DNA of 64,000 bases from Uranotaenia lowii (GCF_029784155.1 NC_073693.1:353342591-353406590); one strand, 5' to 3'; counted from the stretch's first letter, positions 22,054 through 34,290 are shown. Notes: generated from the letters alone by a model not told the origin. Numbers and translations are program-made.

Positions 22054-22376
22054 TGCTTTGGAGCTGCACTGCGGTAAGCGTGCGCGAGTTTGTTTTTGGT
22101 GGATGGTTGATGTTTCGAATGCTTCGGAGAGGGTGGTTTCGGCGACGGTTAATCGCTAGCGGAGTCAACCAATTCTTGTTGCTGATACCTGCCGAGAATG
22201 CAAATGCTCGAAGTCAACGCGATATGAAGCCTTTGTGCGGAAACGCGAGGAAAGCTGCAAGAGATTGTTTACCTGGGGTAACCCGAAGGCAACATGCAAG
22301 AAACACTGTTCGTTCGCGAGCTGAGGTTATCAGCCACCGGAAACACTGAATCATCGATTCCGGTACCAGTCAGCGT

Positions 22377-23199
22377 GTGGCGCGAGACGAGAGCGACTAC
22401 GAGAGTAGCGATGATGATCGAGTTTCCGCCAATCCACCGACTCTGAGACGCAGTGAGCGAATCAGAATCGTAGCCGCTTATATTGATGAGGAGCTACCTC
22501 AAATCATCAGCGAGCTCCAGCGTCGAACAATAGGGTCTTCTGGAAGACAGCTATCGACAAATGGATGGCAGCCCTGGAGAAGTACGTGGCATGAGAAGCG
22601 ATTGGCTTACCCTAGGTCACAGGTTTCGTGACATGAACTTCTGATGTAGAAAGCTGAACGATGGTGAGGTTATCACCTAGCAGCCGTTCAAAGAGTTAGA
22701 TGAACGGTGTATCCAATATCTAGCGACTTCATCGAGACCGAATATCATTGCTGCGGTTTGCGCACTAAGCAAATACCAGGCCAGCCCGACGGGTAGGCAT
22801 TGGCAAGGCCTGAAGCACGTTCTGCGATACCTTCGACGTATAACCGATACGGCGTTGGTATTCCGCAGATAGATAGGAGCCCTTTACCACGCAGTCAAGG
22901 GAGGTTTGTGGTTAACAAACTTCATTGGTGAATTGGGTGCGGTCAGCACTCCTTTCACGTTAATGGAGGACAATATCCCCTGCATCCAGTTTCTGGAAGA
23001 AGCGCGAACCCATCAGCAGATGAAGCATTTGGACGTTAAGTATGCGTTCATCAGGGACATCATAAGAAGCGGTCAGCTATCTTTGCAATACATCTCTACT
23101 GAGGATCAGCCAGCTGATGTGTTCACGAAGGCGTTACCAAGAGCGAGGCACGCGAAGCTGTTCAACATTTTCAATTTACGTATCGAGAGGAGGTTTTGA
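22377..23199 (+). pseudogene. Copia pol remnant (linker, RT end, RNase H)
   Basis: Frame-shifted pieces in pol order. An acidic stretch with LRRSERIR (22440s) is typical of the integrase-RT linker. The RT C-terminal part at about 22715-22870 has ALSKYQASPTGRHW and LRYLRRITDTAL. The RNase H domain at 22906-23199 is 97 codons, with the active-site region LMEDN, then MKHLDVKY and the terminal STEDQPADVFTKALP. Most of RT, including the catalytic DD, is absent. Confidence 0.85.
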
Positions 23200-23329
23200 G
23201 ACTTACGGTTTTCGGAACGCAATCCGGACTCCAATCAGCAGAGGAAATCTGCTGACCCGTCGGTGAAACCTAAACAGTTTGTTTTGGTTCCGCATGCTTT
23301 GAGTTAATTCACAATTGAAACAATAGCGG

Positions 23330-23460
23330 TGATGATTGATGATGACAGTTGATGATGGTAAACACGGTAAAAATGTTTACATCATCACACTGTGAAGCCA
23401 AACAACTCAATTTAGATTTGTGGTAACTCACCAGTGTGGCCAGATATTCTGAGTGGTTAG
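23330..23460 (+). repeat. 3' LTR of copia, truncated
   Basis: Matches the first 131 bases of the 5' LTR and then stops abruptly at gagtggttag, where unrelated sequence begins. Confidence 0.75.
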
Positions 23461-26400
23461 CTCCATCCCCCTTCTTATTTTTCCATTGGGGGGTCTCAAA
23501 ACACTTAAAAAACATTTCTCGTAATAAGATATACCATCACGTCAAATTTTAATTTCGTTGGCTTAATTTGTTCTCGAGCTATGCGAAAAATTATAGGTGA
23601 TATTCTTGCCCTTCTCATCTTTTCAGTGGAAGGAGGGATGGGTCTAAAAATATCGAGAATAAGTAGACATGAGAGATGAGACATGAGACACGAAAAGGAA
23701 ATCTACACCTTATAATTTTTATGAAAGCTTCTTCAATGTGGGTGATGTGAATTTCCTCAATTAAATATCATCTTGCAACATGAACTTTTAACAAAATCAT
23801 TTCAAGAGCAGGATGCTCCACCAGTTTTGTAAACCAATGAACCTTTTGACGAGATTTTCCGATAGAAAACACATCTACATTCGTAAGCAGTATGCAAGCA
23901 TCGTCTATCAGTTTTCTGCGCTGTACATTGCCGTATTTCAACAACATCAACGTGCATTAGGTACCTGTGCCAGAAGTTTCCGGGAAAGAATGCTGGGCTT
24001 TCATCATTTTTGGATTATGCGTTCATTTTTAGGAAAATAGCTAGCGTCCGTGAATATTTTCCCCGAGTAATCCAGAACCATTACTGCACCATACATTGTA
24101 CATCATGTAGCTGCTTGAATGTACCACTAAGTGTAAGTATACGCTCGCGTAGGTGTGCTAATGGATTGTTACAGAGATGAAGCCATTTCAACTTTTATTT
24201 TCGGATGGACCTTTACGATGATGCCTTGAGCAGAGTTGAGTGTTGCTTCCGTATAGAAAGCTCGAATTTCCCTGAGGTTCTTATTCTAAATTGATATTGA
24301 AGATTGTCAGAGAAAAAATCCTTATTTTACCGAAGTAAACTTTTATTCAAGAACACATCTGAATGTATTTAGAAGTTTGGACATCCTTTTTTTAAAAATT
24401 TAATTCGTAGAAACCTGTTTTTTAATGTGTATTATTTATTGTCTTTAATTAAAGCTAGAATTTTGCGAAGATATTGAATTTAAAGTAGGAACGGTTGAAT
24501 TGACGAAGGAGCGAAAAACACCGGATTAATCGGGTGGCACCGAACCAAACAACGAATTTTATCTTCTAACTGGGCCAAACCCGAAGTGACACCCTTCTAG
24601 TTGTCTTTGTGTCTGCCTGTCTGCCGGAAGCTACAAGGTATTATTTTCCCGTTAGCGGGAGGTTTAGTGAACATAAAGCATAGACAGCAACAGTTGAGCC
24701 AACAGATTGTTTTGTTGTACTCTAACCGAGCAAATCTTCTTCCGCTGCAATGAAATGAAGGCGTGTGGGTGGGTCGGTAGATGGCTGGAATTGATTTATG
24801 GCCTTGTGACTCCGGCTCCGGGAGCAAACGATAAGCGGCGATTATTATCAGAACTGATGGCACGTGAAAGCGCTGATTTTATGCTTGCTACGTGATAACA
24901 ATATAATGGCGTGGGAGACCGGGAGAAAATGGCATTATTCAGTTGAAAAAAATAAATTTTCGATCATTCAATTAACAATGTGCTTGAAATACTATTAATA
25001 CCCCATTGAGGAAAAACAAAGACTTCAAATCAATAGAAGACTTAAAGTATTTGAGCTTCAACCATTTGTCAAATGTTTGCATCAACAACATATTGTTTTT
25101 TATGTGAAGGACAGTTCTTGAAAAAATGCATAACTTACTTTGTGAACAACGCATGAATGCTGATAAGAAATTTGTGAGATAGTGTCCAATGATTTTTTAG
25201 GCGGCAAGTCTGCACTATGAACCCCCCCTTTTAAAATAGAGGATATTTTGGACGACGTTCTTAACATACTTCTTGAAGCTCTTCAAAATAAATCATAACT
25301 GCAAAATAGAACATCATCGTTGGTTGACTTCTTAACACTCTCAAGAGGCGAATCTATGAAGCAATCCTCTCTCGAATTAAATAAACCTGTACCACTTTAC
25401 ATTCCATTTTTTTTATCTCGTAATGACACATTTTCGGTTCCACAAAAATACAAGATATGCAGTTCGTGGGAAGATACACCTGCAGAAGTGCCGTGGAAGA
25501 AAAACGGTCGCATTTAGAAACATTCTTCTTTTTACATTTTGCTGATGAAAAAGTCTTACTTCAATAGGATATGTTCTACTTTTATTAACCCTTGTCCTGC
25601 CATACTAAATACTTTGAACCCAAAATGTCGTACTTTTTACACTTGGGCCATTATCTTATAAAAATAAAATGTTCAGCGATTGTTTTACATTGTATGTTAT
25701 AATTTCGATCCATTTTTCACGAAATCATTGTTGGAGCTAAAACACTTTTAAATTTCACTGCAAAAATACAATACTTCTTCAAAAGTAATTATTCTTTTAC
25801 CGTGTGATAATAAACCTTAGTTGTTTAAGTTTTGGTTCGATTGTTTTTTAGTGGTTTGAATCCTCTGCCGTCAGGTAATTTCATAATACGTTTACATTTT
25901 CTCCTCTCGAACAATGGAGTTTCTATTTTTAAGGTGAGTTTCTTTTGTTTGAATCGCACTTTTTTTAATGAAACTTGATTTGAAAGCATGGTTTTCTTAA
26001 TAATAGCCTATAAAATTATGAAACAATTTTCAAGATTGTTATTATATAGAAATTTATCGCAATCGTCTTAAGTGGTTATGAATTACATATTAACACAAAG
26101 ATGAATGATTGGATATTGTTTCTGCTTATTATGATCTACAGTGATTAAAAAACCGTCTAGTTTTAATGAGCGGAATATTTTTCAAGATTTGTTAATCCAG
26201 TAGTGTTATGCATTCTCAATTAAATTCAATTATTATTCAATTAAAAATTTTCAATATTGAAATAAAAATAAATCAAAAAACAGAATGAAACAACACTACA
26301 GAAATGATCTAAATTGTTCAGCGATCAAATGACTTAAAAAATAGGTGAATGATTTGTTATTTATTTCTGATCAACGCATTACATGTTGATCCAAATGATT

Positions 26401-26619
26401 ACTTAAAATTAAAACAAAACATTAAAATCAAACTATGGGGTTCTCAAGGCCCTTATCACTTGTTTTCGGAAATCATCCCTTGGAACGTCGAAGTCAAAAT
26501 GCTTTTAAAAATGGTTGAACGATCTCATTGTACCGATGAAGGCGCTCTGTTAGCTCCGTAATTGTTCATTCGAATGGGAATGTACAATTGAAGTTCCTGA
26601 TTTCTAAAACCACGGGGTC
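23461..26619. other. Intergenic stretch, no gene seen
   Basis: AT-rich, with only short ORFs of random composition and no recognisable element. The abrupt start at the truncated copia LTR suggests a deletion or insertion boundary. Confidence 0.55.
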
Positions 26620-27118
26620 GTACACTAAGCGGAAAAGCCTCCAGAAGCGTGGGACAGTCGATTTGCGATGTTAGGAGGTTGGCAACGTATAAGGCACGTG
26701 TTTCTTGTCTGCGAGCTTGAAGGGTATCGGCAGCATCGATTTTCGTAGCTAGGCAGGCGAAAAGGGTCTTGCCAGTTCAGGTGTCTAAGGGCGTATCGCA
26801 AGAATCGCCGCTGAATAGCCTCGAGTTGATCGACACCGTTCTGGTAGTATGGACCCCAGACAGCTGATGCATATTCAAAAATGGAGCGAACAATGCTGCA
26901 GTATAAGCTTTTCAGGCAATCCACGCCCCTGAAGCCCTTCGCCTCCCTAAAAATAAAACCGAGACCTCTGGATGCTTTTGCAATCAAGCAGTTGGTGTGT
27001 GCCTTGAATTCCAGGCGCTGATTTAAGATTACGCCTAGATCGTTAACGTGATTCACACGTGAAATGGGTTCGTCTTCAAGGAAGTACATATTCTGCAATT
27101 GAAGGCTGTGGTACGCAG
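26620..27118 (-). pseudogene. LINE 3' part, RT C-terminal domain
   Basis: A minus-strand frame of about 160 codons shows the thumb and C-terminal domain of a Jockey/CR1-group non-LTR reverse transcriptase: VNHVNDLGVIL, then CSIVRSIFEYASAVWGP, then LEAIQRRFLRYALR. The frame shifts near 26720. The piece immediately upstream in the protein lies at 27715-27865 on the same strand, split off by the Jockey fragment between. Confidence 0.8.
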
Positions 27119-27714
27119 CAGCTTGCAACAAAATTTAAATTCCTTTTTGAATTACTTGAAAACGCTTCCGAAACTCAACTAATTTTATTTCCCCGTAAGC
27201 CAAGAGCAAATTTTTTAAAACCTAATGAAAATCTTTCCATAACTTTTAATGGGGTTTCATTAGAATGGTCTGATCACGTGAAGTACTTGGGACTCACACT
27301 TGATCGGAATCTTACTTTTAAAAATCACATTGAAGATATTCAATCTAAATGTAATAAATACACTAAATCTCTTTATTCTCTCATCAACAGGAAATCCCGA
27401 CTATGCCTGAAGAATAAGATGCAAGTGTTACGACCAGCGATAATGTATGCAGTTCCGATTTGGTCTAGCTGCTGCGCGACGAGGAGGAAAGCCATCTAGA
27501 GGATTCAGAACAACGTTCTGAAAATGATTTTGCGGCTTCCACCTTGGCACAGCACCGAAGATCTTCACCGGATTGCGGGCATTGAATCGATCGAAGAGAT
27601 GGCCTACAACATCATCTCCAACTTCAGAGGCAAATCGATGCAGTCTTCCATCGCAAAGATTCGTTCTCTCTACAATTAGTTTTATTTTAGGACAGTTTTA
27701 GTTTAGTTGTAAAG
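27119..27714 (+). mobile_element. Jockey-type LINE 3' end, 5'-truncated
   Basis: Plus-strand frame from about 27122: KFKFLFELLENASETQ, then VKYLGLTLDRNLTFKNHI, YSLINRKSRLCLKNK and IMYAVPIWSSC, typical of the C-terminal domain of Jockey. After a stop at 27498 the reading continues as the usual Jockey terminus (IQNNVLKMILRLPPW in another frame, then GIESIEEM). It has inserted into the minus-strand LINE at 26620-27865. Confidence 0.75.
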
Positions 27715-27865
27715 GCTGCCGCTAACGAGAAAAACTGATGACTGCACATTTGCTGCGGTTAAATGGAAGGCAGTTAATGTCGCACCAATCAGCGAAGATG
27801 TTGAATTGACATTGCAGAAAATTTATGTCGTCGTGGTCGTTCGTGGTGTAAAACAGTTTTAGGCT
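27715..27865 (-). pseudogene. LINE RT palm-thumb fragment
   Basis: The minus-strand frame reads LQCQFNIFADWCDINCL and then NRSKCAVISFSR, the conserved stretch just after the RT catalytic site in CR1/Jockey-group LINEs. In protein order it precedes 26620-27118, so both pieces are one element interrupted by the Jockey insertion. Confidence 0.6.
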
Positions 27866-27879
27866 TGCTTCAACTATCA

Positions 27880-28384
27880 ACAGTCAGGGAAACACAAATC
27901 TATTTGGAACGTTGGTTCAACTACGTAGTTTGATATTCTTGGAACCAGCTACCGAGCAAGAAGTTATCTTAAAAATCAAAGATCTTGATTCAAACAAAAG
28001 TGTGGGACCTGATGGAATACCGGCATACTTTATCAAAAACCATCACCAATTCTTCTCGAAACTGATGCAAGATGTGTTTAACGAAAGCCTTGTCACCGGG
28101 ATGTTTCCTGAGTGTCTCAAAATAGCTAAAATCATGCCAACACACAAAGCAGAATCTAGACTGGATGTAAACAACTATTGGCCAATCTCAGTTTTATTCT
28201 CTTGCAAAGTTCTAAAACAAATGTTGGCTGCTAGAATAACAATTTTTTTCATAGGCAAAACATTCTCTACAACTGCCAATATGGTTTTCGATCAGGATCT
28301 AGTACTACAACAGCTTCTTACGAACTATTTGTAGATGTTTACAAAGCCCTGGAAAAACGCGTCGGACTTTTTTCCTAAATCTTG
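27880..28384 (+). pseudogene. LINE RT N-terminal half (plus strand)
   Basis: A 140-codon frame shows the start of a non-LTR RT: EQEVILKIKDLDSNKSVGPD, the GIPAYFIK block, MFPECLKIAKIMPTHK, and NYWPISVLFSC (normally NYRPIS). Frameshifts follow near 28260-28330. The element is interrupted at 28385 by the Gypsy insertion and resumes at 30745. Confidence 0.85.
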
Positions 28385-28644
28385 TGTAGGCCAAAAAAAA
28401 TCTATTCCCAACCTAGGATCCAATCCAAACTGCGGCACGATTAAGATTTTTTTCAATAGAATCTACAGAAACACCGATTCTTATTTAGGTACATATATAA
28501 AAGTGCTTCTTTATTCGATCGCTTCCCGAATACCACTGATCTAATTAGATAAAGTTTTTGATTTTCTCCTCTTTGTTCGGATTTTATGGCACGAAACGAG
28601 TTAATGTTCAAGGGATGTTCCTTTTTATCATTCAATGGTTTACA
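28385..28644 (-). repeat. 3' LTR of Gypsy mini-element
   Basis: 260 bp, paired with 30481-30740 at constant offset 2,096. It reads TGTAAACC to GGCCTACA on the element strand. Confidence 0.92.
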
Positions 28645-28728
28645 AACTGACACCACAGTATATTTGATGACCTCATCAATTCAAGTTGATTAAAAATCCT
28701 GATGAAACTGTTCCTCGCCATCGAGCAT

Positions 28729-30170
28729 CTATACTGATGCGTCGTCGTCGACGATGTTACAACAAGTACGTTCGGGTACCACACATTTATTGTAGCCATC
28801 AGTTTGCCTCAGCACACGATCACGAATCAGCGTATTATTGCTTAGCTGCTCTGCTGCAACGGTTATTGACGAAAAAGTATGTATGGGACAAACCTCTCGA
28901 ACTTTTAACTCCATTTCTTGTTGATCAACCGTGTTGCCAGACTCGTTGCACTCTCCCTTCGATATCCACACTTTTCCTTTCTTTTTTGTTAACATCACGC
29001 TGTCACGTTTCAAAAAATCCTTACCCACTATTACTGGTAGGTCCTGAACATAGTTCGGCACGACTATAAGGTCCACTTTTTCCGAAACTTCATCTACCTC
29101 CAACACTGCTACTACCTTCTCCTCAGCGTGTATATGACGGCCACCGAAACCCTTCAGCCAAAGGTCAACAGGTTCCCTATTTCCAAACATCTTCGCCATC
29201 GAACATTTTATTGTAGTCACCCGGCTACCGCTGTCGATCAAAGCCATCATTTTGTTACCATTGATAGTAATAAGTTTCTCGAAATCGTCATCCACTTCGA
29301 TCGCTTTCACTGGATATGATGGCTCGCCACTCCGACTTAGAAAACAATCCTTGGCCAAATGTTGATCAGAACCGCAACGAAAACATTTCCGACCTTTGTA
29401 TTTGTCATTTGGTATTTTATCGTCGACGGTAGGCTTTCCGTTTGAGCACATTTTCTCCAGTCCATCTAACCACTGAAGTTGCTCAAGAAGCTCAGGGAGC
29501 GAACGTGTAATGGATATTGTGACACCGTTGGATCTATGTATATTTTCCACACCCGCGATGACATATTTTATTATCGTGCGATCGTCGAAACCACCTTTAC
29601 GTCCAAGAGCAACTTGATCGTAGAAATATGTTTCGATCGTCTCAGTGTTTTGCTTTTTTCTCTTCATAAGCTGATCATGAATGGATATGGTGTCGAGAGA
29701 CTCTGGAAAAGCTAACAAAAACTCACTCTTAAAGTCTCTCCAACTCTTAATACGAGATTGAGCTCCACACCACCACAAATTAGCAGCTCCCCAAGATGAG
29801 TTCTGGCGCAGTGGAACATTATTAACTCGGACCAACCGTACACCTCCGCTGTTGATTGTATGTTCCTTATCCAAAATTCAGCTGCTTCACACGTCGAAAT
29901 GTCGGGATTGAACTCGGAAACCAAATTTTGTAACTCGTATTGGCTTGGTCTTATCGAATTCGCTAGGGTAAGCTCTGAACTAGGCTCGGCATTTTCTTCA
30001 GATTTAGTTATTTGCAAATTCTTAAGACGTTCGATTTCGGCTTGAAGATCTTTGTTTTCTTGGCGGAGTTCTTCCGTTCTGCAAGACCTGTCTCGAACAG
30101 TGACGTTGAAGTCTCGCGAATCAGGAACCAGTGAGTTGGAGTCACTATCACTTGCTTCAGTACCACTCAT
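28729..30170 (-). pseudogene. Gypsy Gag-protease, one frameshift
   Basis: Starts at an ATG at 30170 (MSGTEASDSDS). Gag N-terminus with a coiled-coil-like stretch (EELRQENKDLQAEIERLK) and the Gag core (EAAEFWIRNIQ, ELIMFHCA). A single frameshift at about 29800-29812 moves the reading into the second frame, which carries WRDFKSEFLLAFP, the zinc knuckle CFRCGSDQHLAKDC, and an aspartic protease with MALIDSGSRVT and LPVIVGKDFL. It ends with a natural stop after a Cys-containing tail. The D-S-G motif is intact. The frameshift breaks the product unless ribosomes slip there. Confidence 0.85.
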
Positions 30171-30480
30171 CAAGTAATTGTGAGGAGTACGTCACGTTCT
30201 CACAACAGCTTTGTTCTCAAGTAGAACAATAGGAAATGACGAAAAAGGTGCCGTCCGCGTGGTAAACTTTTACCACTTATCGTCTTCTAGAAGAATCAAC
30301 ACAATTTGTGGTACTTTTCTGTTCGAACCACACATTTAATCAAATAGTTCACCAAACTCCGGCGTACACTCGATTCACGCCTACAATTGGTCACCGAAAT
30401 CAATTGATTTCTACTATCACTTTTTTCCTTATTCGAAGTCGAAACGAATAATTGCGTAGGTGGATCCTGTCTACAGTATT

Positions 30481-30740
30481 TGTAGGCCAGAAAAAATCTA
30501 TTCCCAACCTAGGATCCAATCCAAACTGCGGCACGATTAAGATTTTTCTCAATAGAATCTACAGAAACACCGATTCTTATTTAGGTACATATATAAAAGT
30601 GCTTCTTTATTCGATCGCTTCCCGAATACCACTGATCTAATTAGATAAAGTTTTTGATTTTCTCCTCTTTGTTCGGATTTTATGGCACGAAACGAGTTAA
30701 TGTTCAAGGGATGTTCCTTTTTATCATTCAATGGTTTACA
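30481..30740 (-). repeat. 5' LTR of Gypsy mini-element
   Basis: Pairs with 28385-28644. Followed by the second CTTG of the target duplication. Confidence 0.92.
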
Positions 30741-30744
30741 CTTG

Positions 30745-31110
30745 CTTGAAAAGCTAGCATATTATGGCATACGCGGGAAAACTTTGGAAGTTTTCTAACT
30801 GGTAAAAGGTAACTGGTAAAACTTTGAGAAGTTTTCTAACTGGTAAAAGTCAGTTTATCCATCAAAGGAGTACAAAGCAGTATCCAACCCTTAAAAGTAG
30901 AGGGTTCCACAAGGAAGTAATCTCGGACTGCTTCTTTTTCTTGTATATGTGAACGATCTGCCTAAACTGAATAAAACGGGAAGCCACGTTTGCTTGCTGA
31001 CAATACATCCCTTTTTTACGCTGGCGATGACTCTTCCACAATAATCAGAAGTATGCCGAATGACATGGAAATCTTAAGTAGTTACTTCGACGAAAATCTT
31101 CTATCGTTGA
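30745..31110 (+). pseudogene. LINE RT second half (resumes after Gypsy)
   Basis: Continues the RT of 27880-28384: EKLAYYGIRGKTLE directly after the target duplication, then VPQGSNLGLLLFLVYVNDLP, and ADNTSLFYAGDDSS near 31000-31030. The last is the catalytic YADD region with a mutated residue. Stops and frameshifts show it is dead. Similarity fades near 31110. Confidence 0.8.
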
Positions 31111-32125
31111 ACCTTAAGCGTTCGAGTTTTCCGATGGAAATCTCATGTTGACCTTGTCGAATGCAGCGGACAGATCGATATATACCGTATTTTTTTTTCA
31201 CCTGGAGGCAAACTAGAGGCAACCTAGGTTCGTTCTAACTGCTGTCAACGTGCTCATTTATTGCTCGAGAGGCAACCTAGGTTCGCTCGAAAAAGGGACG
31301 GAGTCGCCCTGAGAAAAAAGTCAGTTTTGCGAGAAGTTCACCAATACTCTCAACGTTGTTGTCAAAACATTAAACAGCTGTTTTTGGCTGAAAACAAAAC
31401 AGTTGAAATAATGAACGGGCAAATAATTATTGCCGCGATTTTGAACTTCTCAGCCAAGCAAAATCGTACTATCTGCAGTCCAGTGCAATCCGGACACAAA
31501 AAACGGCAATCCGGATGTTAAGAACCGAATGAAGAAATCCAGAAGGGAGAACAAAATGACAGCTGCATGTAAACATTGCGCTCCCCGAATACGAAAATAT
31601 TGTAACATAACAGTTCCTGTAGTAGTTTTAAACGATTAGAAACAGTGTAAAAAAACGTTTAGAAAATGATATCTGAAACCATAAAAAACATTGCACTTAT
31701 CTTGAATTCCAAAACGACGGTCTGTTGAATATGGCGTTAAGTTATGTTACTGTTTAGAACTGTTAAAACGATTGTATGGAGAAACTATTCTAAAAACAGA
31801 TCGATCGTTCTCACGCACACCTACGTATGGAATAACTCGAAACCCGAAACTTGCTTTTTTATTCTGACGGTTCTAGAGCCAAATCCGGAATCAAAAAAAA
31901 ATACGCCAATAGATTGCATCAGTTTGAGATTTGGCAGCAAAACTTTCATGCACAAGAGAAGTGAACGTTAACAAGTTACTTGTCGAAGAGCGTTCGAGCA
32001 TGCATCCGTGCTGATCATTGGGGATATTATTTTTGCATAGTAAACCGTGAAATGAGCCAAATTAGGGTCAGCAAGACAGGCATGAAACTTTAAAAAAAGT
32101 AGCTGATATCTCGTCCGGGTCCGTA
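31111..32125. other. Non-coding, small repeat only
   Basis: The motif gaggcaacctaggttcg occurs at about 31214 and 31266 as a short direct repeat. The ORFs at 31261 and 31744 show no protein features. Confidence 0.5.
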
Positions 32126-33393
32126 GGGAGTGTATCGAAAATTAACTATAAACATATTTGGGCCTTCTACTTACTAACGCGTGAACGCGCACAACTGTGC
32201 TCACCTGTATGTAGCATCTTGATCTGTCAAGAGTGAACCCGCTCTTTGTTTACGTTTGAAACATTCGTTTCTCCCAAAATGTCGTAAATTAAAAAAGAAG
32301 TTGAAATTCGAGTGTTGGACACTTGGATGCCAGAGAAAGGCATCTCAATGAATGAAGCGACGAAACTTTTCGGCATTTATCCGGCTAGCGTAAAATCCAT
32401 CATCCACTAGTTCGGAGAACACTATACGTTCGACGATTTGCCAGGAAGAGGCAGAAAACCAGGATCATCTGACCTAAATCTGGACCGTAAAGTAATCAAC
32501 CTCATCAACCGGAATCGATTGATGTCCATACGGGATTTGGCGAAAAAAGCTGGGACATCGATCGGAATGGTACAACGGATCAAGAAGCGGAACAACCTGA
32601 AGGCATACAAGAAGCAGAAAGTGTCCAAACAAACGGCTGAACAAAAATCACGAGCCAAAACCAGAGCCCGGAAGCTGTTTCATCGGATTTTGCAGAAGCC
32701 AGATGTGTGCATTCTCATGGACGATGAAACTTATGTAAAAGAGGATTCCAGTACTCTTCCGGGACCACAATTCTACACTGCAGCTATCGGGGAGAATGTG
32801 AGTGATCACGAGAAGTCGATTGAGGTGGAAAAATTTGACCAGAAAGTTCTCGTGTGGCAGGCAATCTGCTCCTGCGGGTAAATGCCGATATATACCAAAA
32901 GGAGTGTTTGCAGAAAAGGTTGCTGCCACTATATAAGAAACATACGACTCCACCATTGTTCTGGTCCGATTTGGCGTCAGCCCACTACATTAAATCCACT
33001 CTTAGATGGATTGAGGATAACGATGCAGATTTCGTTGAGAAAGATATTAATCCACCAAACTGCCCCCAGCTTCGCCCCATAGAACGATATTGGGCTATCG
33101 CCAAGAAAGTTTTCAATAAGGATGGTAAGGCCAACAGGACCATGGCGGTTTTCAAGAAAAATTAGAATGCTACGGCCTAGAAGTGTGATCAATCAGCTGT
33201 ACAAAACCTAATGAAACGCGTCAAGTCGAAAGTCCGAGAATATTACCAATAATTACTTTTGAACTTGTATTTATTAATAAACTGTAAGAATAAGCTTTTT
33301 AAAAAACCTCCGAACTAATCCTTTGTTTGAATAATCAATAAATTCAATACAATGAAAAAAATGTGTTTATAACATATTTTCGATACACTCCTT
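32126..33393 (+). mobile_element. Mariner-type DD37E transposon 1
   Basis: A 1.27-kb element with about 32-bp imperfect terminal inverted repeats: left gggagtgtatcgaaaatta (32126 on), right ending in the complement of ggagtgtatcgaaaatatg (near 33391). A TA precedes the left end; the right TA is lost. It encodes a broken DD37E transposase. Confidence 0.8.
32279..33252 (+). pseudogene. DD37E mariner transposase, broken
   Basis: ATG at 32279 with a stop two codons later, another near 32408, and a frameshift near 32880. Domains in order: helix-turn-helix (ISMNEATKLFGI, then SIRDLAKKAGTSIGMVQRI), a GRPR-like GRGRKPG, and the catalytic core with first Asp in CILMDDETYV, second in FWSDLASAHY and Glu in CPQLRPIERYW. 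I count 37 residues between the second Asp and the Glu, so this is the DD37E family, known mainly from mosquitoes. Catalytic residues remain but the frame is broken. Confidence 0.82.
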
Positions 33394-34290
33394 GGAAAGA
33401 GAATTCTTGAGCTTCGCTGCTGCTTTAGAGATGACTGCCCCCTCAATTTCCATACCATTCATTGAAAATTATTGAAAAGCCCAATGGCGAAACGTTCCTG
33501 ACAGCGCTAGCTAAAAGTTCTCGGGATGTTGAAGCTGAAGTGAAGATACTGGAAAATTTTTGGGCGAGGAAATCGCAGATTCTACGATCAGAGATCACCG
33601 TAATGCCGTCCAGAAACATGTTTGAAGGTATACCAGGTTCTTTCTGCTGACTATTTACGTGTTTCCAATACGATTTTGGGCAAGACTCGAGGTTACGTTG
33701 AACGCGACGTAGATAGTTTTGGTAACAACGTTCATTGGCTTTTTTACAAACGAAGTTAAGTTTACGATATATATTCTAAGTGTAGGATAATTTTTGTTTC
33801 TTGTAGGTTCGATGGGTACTCCTTTTTGCCGTCTTCAGTTGTTGCAGTTCAGTCGTGACCCAGGGGATTCGCATATTTCCACTACTAGAGCGTTTTTCAA
33901 CGTGGCGATCGATGACATAATTCAGAATGTGTGAGAAGGTGTCTGCGGCAGCGTTAGGATCTGATAGCTCAAGCTCAGGTACTCAGTCGAAAGTGGCCAG
34001 AATGTGAGAGATGTCGTCGAAGTTAACGTTCTTTAAGTCGAGGTAGAAGGTCGCTGGTTTTTCTACTGTAGCGTTCAGCCTAGTTAATTCTAGTGATACC
34101 AATAGAGCAGGGTGATGTGGGACTACTTTAACAATCAGTGCAGGAGCGAAATCTATGATCGGTGAACGAGATCCATCATTGGCAAAGCAGAGGTCCAGCG
34201 TACGACTGTATTCGTGCACCACACCGTTAATCTGGCGCAAGGACACTGCACTTAGGGAGTCCAATATGATGTTTGAAGGCGCCGAAAAGA
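33394..34290 (-). pseudogene. LINE endonuclease-RT linker fragment
   Basis: Minus-strand frame 34264-33983 reads SLRQINGVVHEYSRTLDLCF then FAPALIVKVVPHHPALLVSL, the end of an apurinic-type endonuclease of CR1/Jockey-group LINEs. The reading continues past a stop with IPWVTTELQQLKTAKRSTHR and ANERCYQNYLRRVQRNLE, then CPKSYWKHVNS, the linker before RT. The 5' part is in the gap. Confidence 0.75.

Larger units (their letters stand above)
20440..23460 (+). mobile_element. Decayed Ty1/copia retrotransposon
   Basis: Bounded by a 305-bp 5' LTR and the first 131 bp of a 3' LTR. The primer-binding site just inside the 5' LTR (ggttttgggcccag, 20745-20758) matches the copia-type site that pairs with an internal part of initiator tRNA-Met. 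The interior is only 2.6 kb. It has no readable gag or integrase, a broken integrase-RT linker, the last part of RT, and a readable RNase H. The element is dead. Confidence 0.8.
28385..30740 (-). mobile_element. Short Ty3/Gypsy element, gag-protease only
   Basis: A 2,356-bp element on the minus strand, with 260-bp LTRs that differ at only a few bases by eye and have perfect TGTA...TACA ends. Flanking CTTG at 28381-28384 and 30741-30744 is a 4-bp target duplication, and the interrupted LINE frame resumes in register after it. Gag and protease are coded by 28729-30170; the stop is 84 bp from the 3' LTR, so RT, RNase H and integrase are wholly absent. No canonical tRNA primer-binding site is obvious at the 5' LTR edge. 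Confidence 0.88.

Noticed and set aside
24597..26561. Several 60-90 codon ORFs
   Set aside because: Composition looks random. No splice sites, homology or repeat support.
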